Part shown: positions 46,501 to 56,186 of the stretch, piece after piece
How positions within the stretch are numbered: the stretch's first letter is position 1
Layout of the letters: the number at the start of each line of letters is the position of its first letter
Assembly: GCF_003671495.1 (NCBI RefSeq)
Contig: NZ_RCHN01000006.1
Coordinates: forward strand, 222,794 to 286,793
Source: Ketobacter sp.
GTDB lineage: Bacteria > Pseudomonadota > Gammaproteobacteria > Pseudomonadales > Ketobacteraceae
Direction of reading: 5' to 3'
DNA: 64,000 nt
Program-made: the position numbers and the translations under genes
The notes under the pieces: generated by a model
Told to the model about the DNA's origin: nothing
The model's database searches: none
The model's input: the letters and a program-made list of their open reading frames with translations, nothing else

Positions 46501-47584
46501 CCAGCGCTGGCATGCGCAGCGTTTCGTGGTCCACGCCGCCATACACGGCGCGGAATATCGCCAGTAGGCGCGACCAAGCGTCACGGCGATGGGATAGGAT
46601 TTCTTCCGAGTGCAAGCCTGCTTGCTCACGCAATTGCATTCGCAAGCTCGAGACGGCATAGTAGGCTTCGTAGCGTTCATCACCCAATAGCAACAAACCG
46701 CGCTCTTCGGCGCTCAACAAAAATACGAGACGCATCATCACCGTCAAACCTGCCTCATAGAGTTCGGCGGGTTCTACGTCTTTGAGTAACTCACGTTCAC
46801 GATCCTGGTCTGCCTTGTCCAGTGCCTGAACCAGCACTTCCACTGCACGCCTGACTTGATCGCCAAGGGCATCGGTGACTTCATCCTGATGCTTGAGGGA
46901 CTCATCCAGCAAGGCAGGTAATTGCTGGCTCGAATCCAGGAAAAAGCGGCGAATTCCCAATAGATTGATGAAGGCCTGTAACGTGACCGGTTCCTGCCCC
47001 CATAGGCGGGCATACCAACTGGCATAGGTAGTGACGCCGCCCTCGGGTGCATCGATCAGCATCCAGCGTTCACCGTTGGTGAGCAGCCCCAGTCGCACCT
47101 TCGTGGCTCGACAGAGTTGGAGCATTCTCTCCACTGGGCTCGCAGCCCATCCATCGGACTTGTTGACAGTCTCGAGATCAATGCCAGCAGGCAACGTTTT
47201 AATCAGCAAGCTAGGCTGATGATCACTACCGGTGACTACGGCATAGTCCGGTTTAATCACGACGCCATGCTCTGGGGCTTCGAATGAGACTCCATCAATG
47301 CTGTTCGCCGGTTTCAGTACATCCTCATCGTCGTCTTCATCCAGCTCCAGACCTTGCTTGAGAACCAAATCGATCCAGGCCGCATGTAGCTCTGAAAACG
47401 AAGGATCGGCATCGTCTTGGGCTTCCCGCCACTCTTCATAAGCCTGGCGTAATAGCTTTTTCTTGGCTGGATTCAGTTCGTCCAGACCTTGAGGAAAGTG
47501 CGACTCCAGAACGGTCTCGGCGAGAAAGGGACCTGAGATTTCAAGGAGTGATAGCCATTCACCGTGAGTCTTCTTTTCGTACAT
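43505..47584 (-). CDS. drmMI: DISARM adenine-N6 methyltransferase DrmMI
   Basis: 1359 aa. Eco57I/BREX PglX-like architecture: SAM motif I DLAMGSGAFLVQVCRWL at about 600, motif IV GNPPYMGGRLIG at about 875 (NPPY, adenine-N6 type), and a long C-terminal target-recognition region. The N-terminal 300 residues have no nuclease motif that I can see. In class 1 DISARM this enzyme marks host DNA as self. It follows drmD by 5 bp and overlaps drmA. BREX PglX is the main alternative, but no other BREX gene is present and the neighbours are DISARM. Confidence 0.92.
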   Translation of the reverse strand: MYEKKTHGEWLSLLEISGPFLAETVLESHFPQGLDELNPAKKKLLRQAYEEWREAQDDADPSFSELHAAWIDLVLKQGLELDEDDDEDVLKPANSIDGVSFEAPEHGVVIKPDYAVVTGSDHQPSLLIKTLPAGIDLETVNKSDGWAASPVERMLQLCRATKVRLGLLTNGERWMLIDAPEGGVTTYASWYARLWGQEPVTLQAFINLLGIRRFFLDSSQQLPALLDESLKHQDEVTDALGDQVRRAVEVLVQALDKADQDRERELLKDVEPAELYEAGLTVMMRLVFLLSAEERGLLLLGDERYEAYYAVSSLRMQLREQAGLHSEEILSHRRDAWSRLLAIFRAVYGGVDHETLRMPALGGSLFDPDRFPFLEGRTKDSNWRYDPAQPLPIDNRTVLLLLDAIQLFQGRTLSYRALDVEQIGYVYEGLLERTVVRAKDVTLELEATKKSKKPWVTWGELEDARLSGEKAVKALLVERTGSSTTRINNDLNKVVSDAHKEKLLVVCLGDQALRDRLAPYYHFLRIDPWGYPLIYPKGAFMVATGSDRRETGTHYTPKSLTESIVKGTLEPIVYVGPAEGTERKDWKLKTPEELLDLKICDLAMGSGAFLVQVCRWLSERLLEAWAQAESQNKFITGEGIVVDNISNQEPMTGDAEERSVNARRLISERCLYGVDINPLAVELAKLSIWLVTLAKGRPFGFLDHNLRHGDSLLGITDLEQLYYLDMNVGKGSEKKLFAQKIEEAVKEAIELRLELRKRPILDIHDVEIMAHLDQKAREKLELPDLVADALVGEILKANGGKVDTALLSIVAGKTFEGDFEGSTLLRAQADIGLNTDIQTGKYRRKPFHLCLQFPEVFCGNKGGFDAVVGNPPYMGGRLIGKHFGKAYFNYLDILRNGKKGSPDICVFFILRSFSVVNTTGSIGLITSNSVRDTGNRIVGLDQVVSNGGVIFNAARDFQWPGKANVVVSLIFISKLEWKAAQILDGKEVRYISGGLDPLDNTKVTKLKSMKGINSQGYSIMGEGFILNESERATIVSADPKSEEVIYPYYNGDDLLELEEISPKRWIIDFENRTEAEARHYIACFQRVEELVEPFRSEQKGQIHQSCFWKYWDMRPSLRSFLKESESALALPIVAKYIVFRFVPSNAVYNHKLKIIFDSSFSMFAVLQSSIHDIWARWMSGQLGSTTINYSSSRSLDTFPLPDEKEQKSLLHSAGKDYDNARSESMKGLSVGSTQLYNLVNDASKTHVLVENVRSHIVLMDKSVLQAYGWNDINLSHGFHHVSYLPEGKNTRFTISESAREELLNRLALLNKERHEKEISNKFRSENEASIRRSEKRQSRFSALEIGSTPQMDIFGQEDE

Positions 47585-47589
47585 CGTGA

Positions 47590-50500
47590 TTACTCCGGCT
47601 GTGTGCTGAGTGATTGCGGAACGAGAATGATCGCGGCCACAGGAAAGGCATGTTGGCTGGGATCGCTGAATCGCACGGCGATGGCTTCGATTTCGCTTTC
47701 ACGCTCTTTGGGAATGCGGGCCAACCGTGCTTCCAGCGCTTGGTTATCGCGCTTGAGTTGCGTACGTTCTACCTCGTTGAGGTCTTCGAATACGAATCCC
47801 AGCTGCTCCGGCTGCCTCTCGAACTCCAACTCATGTCGAATGGTCTTTTCGAGTTCGTTGAGGACATCATTGATGTCCTTTGTTTCTTTCTCTTGCTGAA
47901 TACGCAGAGTGTTCGCCAAAGTCTTCAAACGCTCGTTGGCCCGACTGGACACGGACGATTTGATGGCTTCGAGATGCCGATCGAATCGCGTCGCAAGGGC
48001 GATCGTCGTGGGTTCATCGACGGTGCAAGGCTCAGACTCCTCTAACCACCGACGCACTTCTCCCACACGTGTTTCACGTTTGAAAGAGGTATCGCTGAGA
48101 AGGCCTCCTGACTCTATCAATTCTTCGTGAAGTCGATGATGTTTCCCTCCGGTGATCACCAAACGAGAGACGACCACCAAAGCTGGGCCCTCCAGTTGAC
48201 CATCGGGCAGTGCTTTTACACTGACCCGGTGTAAATTTTTGACGTCTTCCTGAGCCCAAACCTCTGCTCGTAGTAGTCGTAAGCACATTTGCACCAAGCG
48301 ATGATTCATGTGAACCAGCACGATATCGTCTCTACCTTTGGCCACCTGGTGGTCAAAGGTGATCGGTCTTATTTGGTGAGTATGTGGATGTTCCAGACCT
48401 TCGGCACATCGCGCCCATGAGCCTGTCAATGCGGGCATCTGATAAATAGTGACCGAAGACGTGTCGGGCAATTCGATCGGCTTCAGGGGAGGCTTTCCAG
48501 CAAGCAATAGAGCAGTATCGACAGCCGCTTTTATACGCTCTGGTGTAAGATGGAAGTCCTCTTGCGTTTCCAATAATCGACTGTGCAGCCTTTCGATCCT
48601 TTCCCTCAAACGGGCATCGGCACGCATGTACCGTTTGGCAGAAGCCATCTTTTGCTCTGCCACGGCTGTTTCCAATTCGGTTCTGGTGCCTTCCAGCACC
48701 TGGGAGATTTGTGGCTCAATGAGCGCATTAACGCTCCCCAGGTCCTGGCGCATGGAATCGATCTTGCGGAGCGCGCGCAATATGTCATCGGCATGGCCAC
48801 CAATCGCGCCCTTGGACGTATCGGCATCGACCGGATGCCAAATGAAAACTTCTTTCTCGCGCTGGCCATGACGATCGATACGGCCATTGCGCTGTTCCAT
48901 GACGTTGGGGTTATAGGGTATTTCAAGGTGGATGAGATAATTACAGTAGTTCTGTAAATCGATACCCTCAGAAGCTGCGTCGGTGGCCAATAATATGCGG
49001 ACATTGGATTGGGTTGGGTGCGCTTGGAAAGCGGCTTTTATGCGCTCTCGGTCCTGATGATCAATACCGCCATGTAAGATGGCCAAGCGCTCTCCACCAT
49101 AATCGTGGGTAGCCAGGATTTTATGGAGCCAATCTAGGGTCGTTCTGTATTCAGTAAATAGAATGACGCGCTTGCCGTTCCAATCGCCACTTTCCTTTAA
49201 GTGGGATTCCAACCAATCCAGTACGGCCTTAGCCTTACTGTCTACTTGGTTCATGGCACTTTGCGCCCAGTCACGCATGGGTACCAAGAGCGCGCGCTGT
49301 TCATCCGTCAAAGGCGGCACACGACGACTTGCTTCTTCAACCGCTTCGGTTTGAGCCGATTCATAACCGATGTCATCGCGATAATCTTCTTCCGTCTTGG
49401 CGATCAATTTCCGCAGAATCCGATCATCTATATCGCTCTTTTTCTTGCTATAGCCCTTGTGGATATTTTCTACGTGTCTTTCAAGTGTCGACGCAAAGGC
49501 TGCCGGTGAGGAAAACAGACGCTTCTTGAGCAGATTATTGATGAATTTGGTTCCAAACTGAGCTTGTCCATCTTCGGCAGATTCCAGCCTGGATTGGGCA
49601 TAAGCCTCAAGTTGCTTATGGATCTGTCGCTCTGCATCCGTATAGTCGATCTTCAGTGCTTGCAGGCTTCGCTTCGGATAAAGGGGATTACCATCTTTGT
49701 CGACAAGATCACACTTCAACCGCCTGATCATGACCTGAGCGAGCTGAGCTTCATCGGGAAGAATGTTTCGGGCGAAGCGTTGGTCGTCCAGCAGTTCAAG
49801 TAAGGAAGTAAAAGATTCGGTATACCCATTGTGTGGCGTTGCCGTCAGGAAAAGGCGGTGCTGAAAATGCGGCGACAGTGTGCGAATCAGTTTCGTACGC
49901 TGGCTTTCGACGGCATAACTTCCAGACCCAGACGGCGCTATATTGTGTGCTTCATCCACCACCAACACATCGAATTTTCTTGGGTAGGCGGGATAGACCG
50001 GCAATATGTCGCGCATGAGGCGCAGCCCTTCGCCACTCTTCATCCAATCCATAGAAGTAATCAATCGGGGAAACGATGTCCAAGGATTAACGTGAATTCC
50101 CCGTTCGCGGCGCAATTTCTTGACGTAGTCCGTATCGACAACCTTGAACTCAAGCCCGAACTTCTCGAGCATTTCGCCGCGCCACTTCTCTTGCAAGGAC
50201 GCGGGGCAAACGACCAATACACTACGTGCTCTATGTCGCAGCAAGAGTTCTTGAATCACCAGACCTGCTTCGATGGTCTTGCCAAGACCAACGTCATCCG
50301 CGATAAGGAGATTGGCTCGTGCTAGATCAATGGCCCGCACCAGAGGATCAAGCTGAAAGTCTTCTATGCTGACACCGCTCCTGAAGGGAGCCTGCAGAAA
50401 GCCGCGGTCGGCATTGGTTGCGGCGCCCCACCGGACGGCATCAAGGAAGGCTTCAAGACGCTGGGCTTCATCAAACCCCGTTATAGAGGGTAGCCCTTTG

Positions 50501-50739
50501 TTTTCGATGACATGAGCACCAGGCTCGATTTCCCAAACCACTTCAAGCTCTTCGCCGAGCCCATCTTCATCGATCGAAGACAACTTGACATAGTGTTGAC
50601 CCGTCTTGCCGATATCTTCAACGTCGGAGCGCTGTATATCAGCGACAACCCACTGCCTACGACGCACCTCCACCAATTGTCCTGGTTCAGGTGGTGTCGA
50701 GTACCTTCCACTTACTCTTTGCGTCGTATTGTCCGTCAC
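47590..50739 (-). CDS. drmD: DISARM SNF2-like helicase DrmD
   Basis: 1049 aa, GTG start overlapping the vsr stop. The SNF2 core has DVGLGKTIEAGLVIQELL (Walker A about 150), VVDEAHNIAPSGSGS (about 262), FLTATPHNGYTESF, and in the second lobe FTEYRTTLDWLHKIL, ATDAASEGIDLQNYCNYLIHLEIPYNP and RNGRIDRHGQ. The last 250 residues include a coiled-coil stretch. DrmD is the defining protein of class 1 DISARM together with DrmMI. GGGGTG upstream can serve as ribosome site. Confidence 0.93.
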   Translation of the reverse strand: MTDNTTQRVSGRYSTPPEPGQLVEVRRRQWVVADIQRSDVEDIGKTGQHYVKLSSIDEDGLGEELEVVWEIEPGAHVIENKGLPSITGFDEAQRLEAFLDAVRWGAATNADRGFLQAPFRSGVSIEDFQLDPLVRAIDLARANLLIADDVGLGKTIEAGLVIQELLLRHRARSVLVVCPASLQEKWRGEMLEKFGLEFKVVDTDYVKKLRRERGIHVNPWTSFPRLITSMDWMKSGEGLRLMRDILPVYPAYPRKFDVLVVDEAHNIAPSGSGSYAVESQRTKLIRTLSPHFQHRLFLTATPHNGYTESFTSLLELLDDQRFARNILPDEAQLAQVMIRRLKCDLVDKDGNPLYPKRSLQALKIDYTDAERQIHKQLEAYAQSRLESAEDGQAQFGTKFINNLLKKRLFSSPAAFASTLERHVENIHKGYSKKKSDIDDRILRKLIAKTEEDYRDDIGYESAQTEAVEEASRRVPPLTDEQRALLVPMRDWAQSAMNQVDSKAKAVLDWLESHLKESGDWNGKRVILFTEYRTTLDWLHKILATHDYGGERLAILHGGIDHQDRERIKAAFQAHPTQSNVRILLATDAASEGIDLQNYCNYLIHLEIPYNPNVMEQRNGRIDRHGQREKEVFIWHPVDADTSKGAIGGHADDILRALRKIDSMRQDLGSVNALIEPQISQVLEGTRTELETAVAEQKMASAKRYMRADARLRERIERLHSRLLETQEDFHLTPERIKAAVDTALLLAGKPPLKPIELPDTSSVTIYQMPALTGSWARCAEGLEHPHTHQIRPITFDHQVAKGRDDIVLVHMNHRLVQMCLRLLRAEVWAQEDVKNLHRVSVKALPDGQLEGPALVVVSRLVITGGKHHRLHEELIESGGLLSDTSFKRETRVGEVRRWLEESEPCTVDEPTTIALATRFDRHLEAIKSSVSSRANERLKTLANTLRIQQEKETKDINDVLNELEKTIRHELEFERQPEQLGFVFEDLNEVERTQLKRDNQALEARLARIPKERESEIEAIAVRFSDPSQHAFPVAAIILVPQSLSTQPE

Positions 50740-51182
50740 TTTTCACCCCATATTTTTATTCTATTGTAAACCGCCTCAATGATCCTTTTGACGGCTATCT
50801 CCGGATCTTCGTGCTCCCAAATTCTGACGACATACCATCCGACATCGTTGAGCCGTCGATCCGTATCTTTATCACGCTCACGATTGGTCTCGATTTTGTT
50901 TCGCCAAAATTCGGCGTTGGCTTTCGGCCAAGAACCATGTTCAAGACACCCATGCCAAAAGCATCCATCCACGAATACAGCGACCTTTGCACGAGTAAAT
51001 ACAATATCGGCTTTTCGCCTTGGCTTCCTGAGGACTGGGTAGTCGACCCTATACCGCAACCCTTGCGCAAATAAGCGCTTACGAATTCTAGTCTCTGCAG
51101 ATGTGTCTCTCTGCCCGGTTGCAGCCATTCGCTTGCTTGCAGCAGCGGACGATGGAACGGGTGAAGTTCTTTTACGAGGCAC
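50736..51182 (-). CDS. vsr: Very short patch repair endonuclease (Vsr)
   Basis: 148 aa from a GTG start. The Vsr signature is clear: the Thr-Arg-rich N-terminal MAATGQRDTSAETRIRKRLF, then DIVFTRAKVAVFVDGCFWHGC (Asp of the active site, zinc Cys/His) and WRNKIETNRERD. Vsr nicks at T:G mismatches that arise when 5-methylcytosine deaminates, so it protects the sites methylated by the cytosine methyltransferase gene 15 bp upstream. Its stop overlaps the drmD start, putting it in the DISARM operon. Confidence 0.95.
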   Translation of the reverse strand: MPRKRTSPVPSSAAASKRMAATGQRDTSAETRIRKRLFAQGLRYRVDYPVLRKPRRKADIVFTRAKVAVFVDGCFWHGCLEHGSWPKANAEFWRNKIETNRERDKDTDRRLNDVGWYVVRIWEHEDPEIAVKRIIEAVYNRIKIWGEK

Positions 51183-51197
51183 ACACCATTCTCCCAG

Positions 51198-52238
51198 CTA
51201 ACAAATCAATTCGTATTCTTCCAGGTGAGCCTTAATACTTTTAGCGATGGCTTGGCCTAGCCCTACGGGAACTGCGTTACCGATCATCCTCCCCATCTTG
51301 GTGAACTCTACAGGCTTACCTCTTTCTACAAATTTGTACGTTCTGGGGAAACCTTGAATTACTGCCGCCTCACGTAACGAAATGGCACGATCTTGTTCTG
51401 GATGACCAAACCGCCCGTTTCCATAACCGTAGCATTGAGTGGTCATGGTCGGGGCTGGCTTATCCCATTCCATTCGGCCATAGACACTGGGATATGTTTT
51501 ACCCGAACCCTCTTTGTGGCAGTCAGCTACCAGTTTCTTAGGCCAGTCTCGCCACGTACCACCCGGTTTCGATGCTCGTATTCGTTTTAGATTAATTTCA
51601 CTCAATGTTGCAGAAACATGGAGTTTGTCTCGCTCAGAGCTCTCACCAGCTGCTATTGGTTTTAGTCGACCGATTACTTGTTTAACAGTCCTCGGCTTTT
51701 CATGCGTCTTTTCGATCATCTTGATAGGGCCGTACTGCGAAGCGAGTAAGACCAACCTTTTTCGAGTCTGAGGGACACCATAATGAGTGCTATCGACGAC
51801 GCTATACCAAACGTGATAATCAAGCTTCTTGAGATCAGAAACGAAGTCATGAAAGACTTCATGCTTTTGTACACTAGGTACGTTTTCCATCGTAATGACT
51901 TCTGGTAGAGTCCCTTCCGCCAATCTTGCAAATTCGTAAAGAAGCCCCCAGCGATCGTTTCTATCTAGTTCATATCTCTGTGAATAAGTTGAGAACGGCT
52001 GGCAGGGCGCGCAACCCGCCAGGACTCGTATTTCCGCTTCACCAAACAGCGCCTCGATCTCTTCGGGCTCAAGTTCAGAAACATCCCGCTCCAAGAAAAC
52101 GGAGTTATTATTCTTTTCATATGGATAGCGGCAGGCAGCATCCAAATCTATTCCTGCAACGACGGGTAACCCTTCCTTTACAAAGCCATGAGTCAAGCCA
52201 CCCGCACCACAAAATAAATCGACACATGAAATCGTCAT
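51198..52238 (-). CDS. DNA (cytosine-5)-methyltransferase
   Basis: 346 aa. All C5-methylase landmarks are present: motif I CVDLFCGAGGLTHGF (start), motif IV GCAPCQPFSTYSQ with the catalytic Cys (about 78), motif VI ITMENVPSV, motif VIII region TRKRLVLLAS, and motif IX/X RSL-like REAAVIQGFP and IGNAVPVGLGQAIAKSI. The target-recognition part is between about 190 and 260. A C5 methylase is the self-marking enzyme of class 2 DISARM (DrmMII); here it accompanies class 1 genes and a Vsr protein. Its recognition site cannot be read from sequence. Confidence 0.93.
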   Translation of the reverse strand: MTISCVDLFCGAGGLTHGFVKEGLPVVAGIDLDAACRYPYEKNNNSVFLERDVSELEPEEIEALFGEAEIRVLAGCAPCQPFSTYSQRYELDRNDRWGLLYEFARLAEGTLPEVITMENVPSVQKHEVFHDFVSDLKKLDYHVWYSVVDSTHYGVPQTRKRLVLLASQYGPIKMIEKTHEKPRTVKQVIGRLKPIAAGESSERDKLHVSATLSEINLKRIRASKPGGTWRDWPKKLVADCHKEGSGKTYPSVYGRMEWDKPAPTMTTQCYGYGNGRFGHPEQDRAISLREAAVIQGFPRTYKFVERGKPVEFTKMGRMIGNAVPVGLGQAIAKSIKAHLEEYELIC

Positions 52239-52303
52239 GGATAGGTACTCTCCATACTCAAAATATCGTTATAGACATGCATGTTTGTAGTTCAGCAGTA
52301 AAA

Positions 52304-52516
52304 TCAGCTTTCATGAGCATCCTTAGGTTCATTGTCATCAGCCTCAGCTGCCTGACCTGAGCGAACCCACTCATCTACCTCCGCCGCCTTGAACTTCCAA
52401 AAGCGACCAATACGATGCGCTGGCATCCCTTTCTTGTTCCGCCACGCGTAGATCGTATCCTTGCTCACGCCAAGGTATTCACCTATCTCTTCAACAGAAA
52501 GCCATCTGTCGCTCAT
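52304..52516 (-). CDS. AlpA/excisionase-type HTH protein
   Basis: 70 aa. The winged-helix pattern SVEEIGEYLGVSKDTIYAWRNKKGMPAHRIGRFWKFKAAEVDEWV is that of HTH_17/excisionase family proteins. It is the first gene of the DISARM operon, 65 bp upstream of the cytosine methylase. Proteins of this kind either regulate the defence operon or act as recombination directionality factor for the island; both roles fit. The tail is acidic. Confidence 0.85.
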   Translation of the reverse strand: MSDRWLSVEEIGEYLGVSKDTIYAWRNKKGMPAHRIGRFWKFKAAEVDEWVRSGQAAEADDNEPKDAHES

Positions 52517-52834
52517 AATTCAGGTGCCCATGCAAATCGTGTTTATAGATTTTTCTCAAGATAGTGATTTTGGCACATGACCATGTATTTTGAAACAGAT
52601 TTTGCCCGATTAGAAAGGACTTGGCATGAGTGGGACTGAGTTAGAGAGGACTCAGAATTGATTAGCAGAAGGAAGTAGGAACCAAGAAGTAATTTCGGTG
52701 CTCTTTGGCAACGGCAGCAATAGAACAACAGTAGCGTCTACTCAGAACTGCTGTAGGTACAGACACAGGATTGAACACCCTCACAGACCATCTGGAGGCG
52801 CCTCCTAAACCCGAAAGCACCTCATTCCGTACCG
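52517..52834. promoter_or_regulatory. Promoter region of the DISARM operon
   Basis: 318 bp with no credible gene, between the end of the island ligase and the HTH start. It must hold the DISARM operon promoter. Visible features: CTGAGT/ACTCAG inverted pair at about 52637-52655 and a 12-bp palindrome GGAGGCGCCTCC at about 52795-52806, close to the ligase stop side. No clear -35/-10 pair is evident. Confidence 0.45.
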
Positions 52835-54796
52835 CTAACTAAGCGTATCGCTGACTTTTAACATTGAAAGATACTCGCTTTCACTTAAAACTCTTACCCC
52901 CTTATCAGTTGCATCAGAAATCTTCTTTTCACCAACACTTTTACCTGTTACCAACAATGTCGTTTTACTAGTCACCGACTTACCTATCTTCGCACCAAGT
53001 CTTTTAGCCTCAGCCTCCATGTCTTGACGTTTTCCATGTTCCATGGATCCTGTAAACACAATTAATTCACCATCTAGGGGGAGACTCGACTTTGAATCGG
53101 AACTTTTCGTAGCCTTAAGGTTAAACCCCAACCCATAAACTGAGTGAAATTCCTTTTCTATACTCTTCAAACCTTCAAAGATGGTCGTCGCACTTAATTC
53201 TGCAAACCCATCTATTCCCACCATATCATCTACAGTTAAATTGAATATTTCAGTGATGTTGTGATGCTCCAGCAACTTTTCACAATTCCCTTCACCCAAC
53301 CTTGGGACACCGAAGGCCGCTAAAAACCTCCAATCATCTATTTCCAGATTTCTACTTGCCATAAGTTGCTCGACAAGATTTTCTGATGTTTTTTCTCCGA
53401 ACCCCATTTCCACGAATTTACTAACATCCAAACCGTAAATATCGTGGATGGACTTAACTCCCGACTGGTAGATCTTTTCTACGACCTTTGGACCAAATCC
53501 ATCTACATTTCTTAGCGTTTTAAAGAAATGAATCATCGTATTCTCTGCCTGTGCGGGACAGTCTGTTGTATTCGGACAGAATAAATTATCCCCATCCCAA
53601 ACCACGTGAGAATGACAGCTTGGACAGTTGCTAGGTATATCTGGTTCTGTCTTTATAAGGACGCTTTCTATTTTGGGGATAACCAACCCACTTCTCACCA
53701 ACTCCACCACAGCGCCTTTACCAACACCTTTAGATTTCACCATTCCATAGTGGTGTACAGTTGCCCGACTAATAGTAGCTCCACTAAGTTTCGTTGGTTC
53801 CAAAAGTGCAACCGGTGTCAACTTACCAGTCCTTGATGTTTGAGGAACCACCTCTTTAACTGTTACCTCAGCGATTTCAGCATTAATTTTATAGGCAATC
53901 TGCCACCGATGATTCTTTCTTGTCGCCCCCATATAGTCTTTCAATGAGTCATTTGTTGCCTCTGCTATTATTCCATCAACTTCGTAATCCACCGAATTCC
54001 AGATTTGCTTCAGAATTTCATCAAATTTCTCTAAAAACTCTTCGTAATGACCAACCCAATTTTCTAACAGCTCGAATGGATAGAAAACACATGCCTCATC
54101 TTCTATTGCCTCTTGAATTCGTTCATCCACTTTTTTTTCGGAAATAATAGACGCTTGTATATTTCGAGCATTCTCAAAATAGCCACTTAACTTTTCTTCA
54201 AAATAGCTCTTTTTAATTACAATTTCTCCAGCACCAGATCCTCGCTTTCCGCCTTTAGCGATCTTCAACCCTCTTTTAAAGGCTCTCGAAATATCTTGCC
54301 CCCTGAATCCATCGCCGCGAGTGTAGAGCTTTTCTCCATCATCGAAAGCTGCATATCCGTCTAGTTTAGGAGTAACCCTGATATATAATTCAGCCAAATC
54401 GAGATCAATTTCGTTAGCAGCCTTTATCAGACGACTTACCCATCTCTCTATTTCTTTGAATGAATAAGCTTTTTCTGTCGAAAGCATTCTAACTGGCAGA
54501 GCAACAGTCTTAGATTCAATAACAGGCTCTGGCTCTACAGATTCCAAAAAATCACTATCAGGATCTTGCGTCTCAAGCTCTCTAACGTATATCGAGTCAT
54601 ATTTAACGTCAGACATTACGGGAACACCGGCTCTGTATGTTGCATTAGCGATTTGCAGTATCAATGTCAGGTCTTCGGGAGAAAAAGCCCAAACCCCTTT
54701 ATCATCACTCAATAGCTTTTGCGCTTTGGTTCTATCAATCTCAATGCCTGCCTGCTTAATTGCGGCCATTTGGGAGTTGGTTAGCTTAATATCCAT
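52835..54796 (-). CDS. Divergent NAD+-dependent DNA ligase (LigA-like), island-encoded
   Basis: 653 aa, the full LigA length. Order: Ia-like NMN domain (SDVKYD, about 60-66, keeping Asp, Tyr, Asp), adenylation domain with nucleophile Lys in TPKLDGY (about 148) and TRGDG (about 165), EIVI, EVDGII, WQIAYK; OB fold; four-Cys zinc finger CPSC...CPNTTDCPAQ (about 400-425); HhH (NVDGFGPKVVEKI); C-terminal BRCT (LIVFTGSMEHGKRQDMEAEA). Usual Glu two residues before the Lys is Thr, and the second Arg after the NxRN loop is missing, so the active site is diverged. ATG at 54796; an in-frame TTG lies 6 bp upstream. It lies 72 bp after the truncated ligA in the same direction. Confidence 0.9.
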   Translation of the reverse strand: MDIKLTNSQMAAIKQAGIEIDRTKAQKLLSDDKGVWAFSPEDLTLILQIANATYRAGVPVMSDVKYDSIYVRELETQDPDSDFLESVEPEPVIESKTVALPVRMLSTEKAYSFKEIERWVSRLIKAANEIDLDLAELYIRVTPKLDGYAAFDDGEKLYTRGDGFRGQDISRAFKRGLKIAKGGKRGSGAGEIVIKKSYFEEKLSGYFENARNIQASIISEKKVDERIQEAIEDEACVFYPFELLENWVGHYEEFLEKFDEILKQIWNSVDYEVDGIIAEATNDSLKDYMGATRKNHRWQIAYKINAEIAEVTVKEVVPQTSRTGKLTPVALLEPTKLSGATISRATVHHYGMVKSKGVGKGAVVELVRSGLVIPKIESVLIKTEPDIPSNCPSCHSHVVWDGDNLFCPNTTDCPAQAENTMIHFFKTLRNVDGFGPKVVEKIYQSGVKSIHDIYGLDVSKFVEMGFGEKTSENLVEQLMASRNLEIDDWRFLAAFGVPRLGEGNCEKLLEHHNITEIFNLTVDDMVGIDGFAELSATTIFEGLKSIEKEFHSVYGLGFNLKATKSSDSKSSLPLDGELIVFTGSMEHGKRQDMEAEAKRLGAKIGKSVTSKTTLLVTGKSVGEKKISDATDKGVRVLSESEYLSMLKVSDTLS

Positions 54797-54845
54797 TGTC
54801 AAACACGCACCTAAAAAATCTTGTCGTACACTTAATCTTTAACTT

Positions 54846-54851
54846 ATTATA
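54846..54851 (-). promoter_or_regulatory. Candidate -10 box of the island ligase
   Basis: TATAAT on the minus strand, about 50 nt before the ligase ATG; no good -35 at 16-18 bp. The gene may also be read from the host ligA operon upstream. Confidence 0.35.
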
Positions 54852-54868
54852 AAAGCGGCAGGTAATGC

Positions 54869-56131
<1,263 letters not shown>

Positions 56132-56186
56132 TTATACACTTCAGGCGCCGCCATCACGACGCCTGATTGGAGGAGATGCGACCGGC

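Noticed and set aside
34619..50739. BREX system
   Set aside because: The large methylase resembles PglX, but no PglZ, BrxC or BrxL is present and drmA, drmB, drmC and drmD match DISARM.
52543..52728. 61-codon frame on the minus strand
   Set aside because: Cys-rich start, no ribosome site, lies in the DISARM promoter region.
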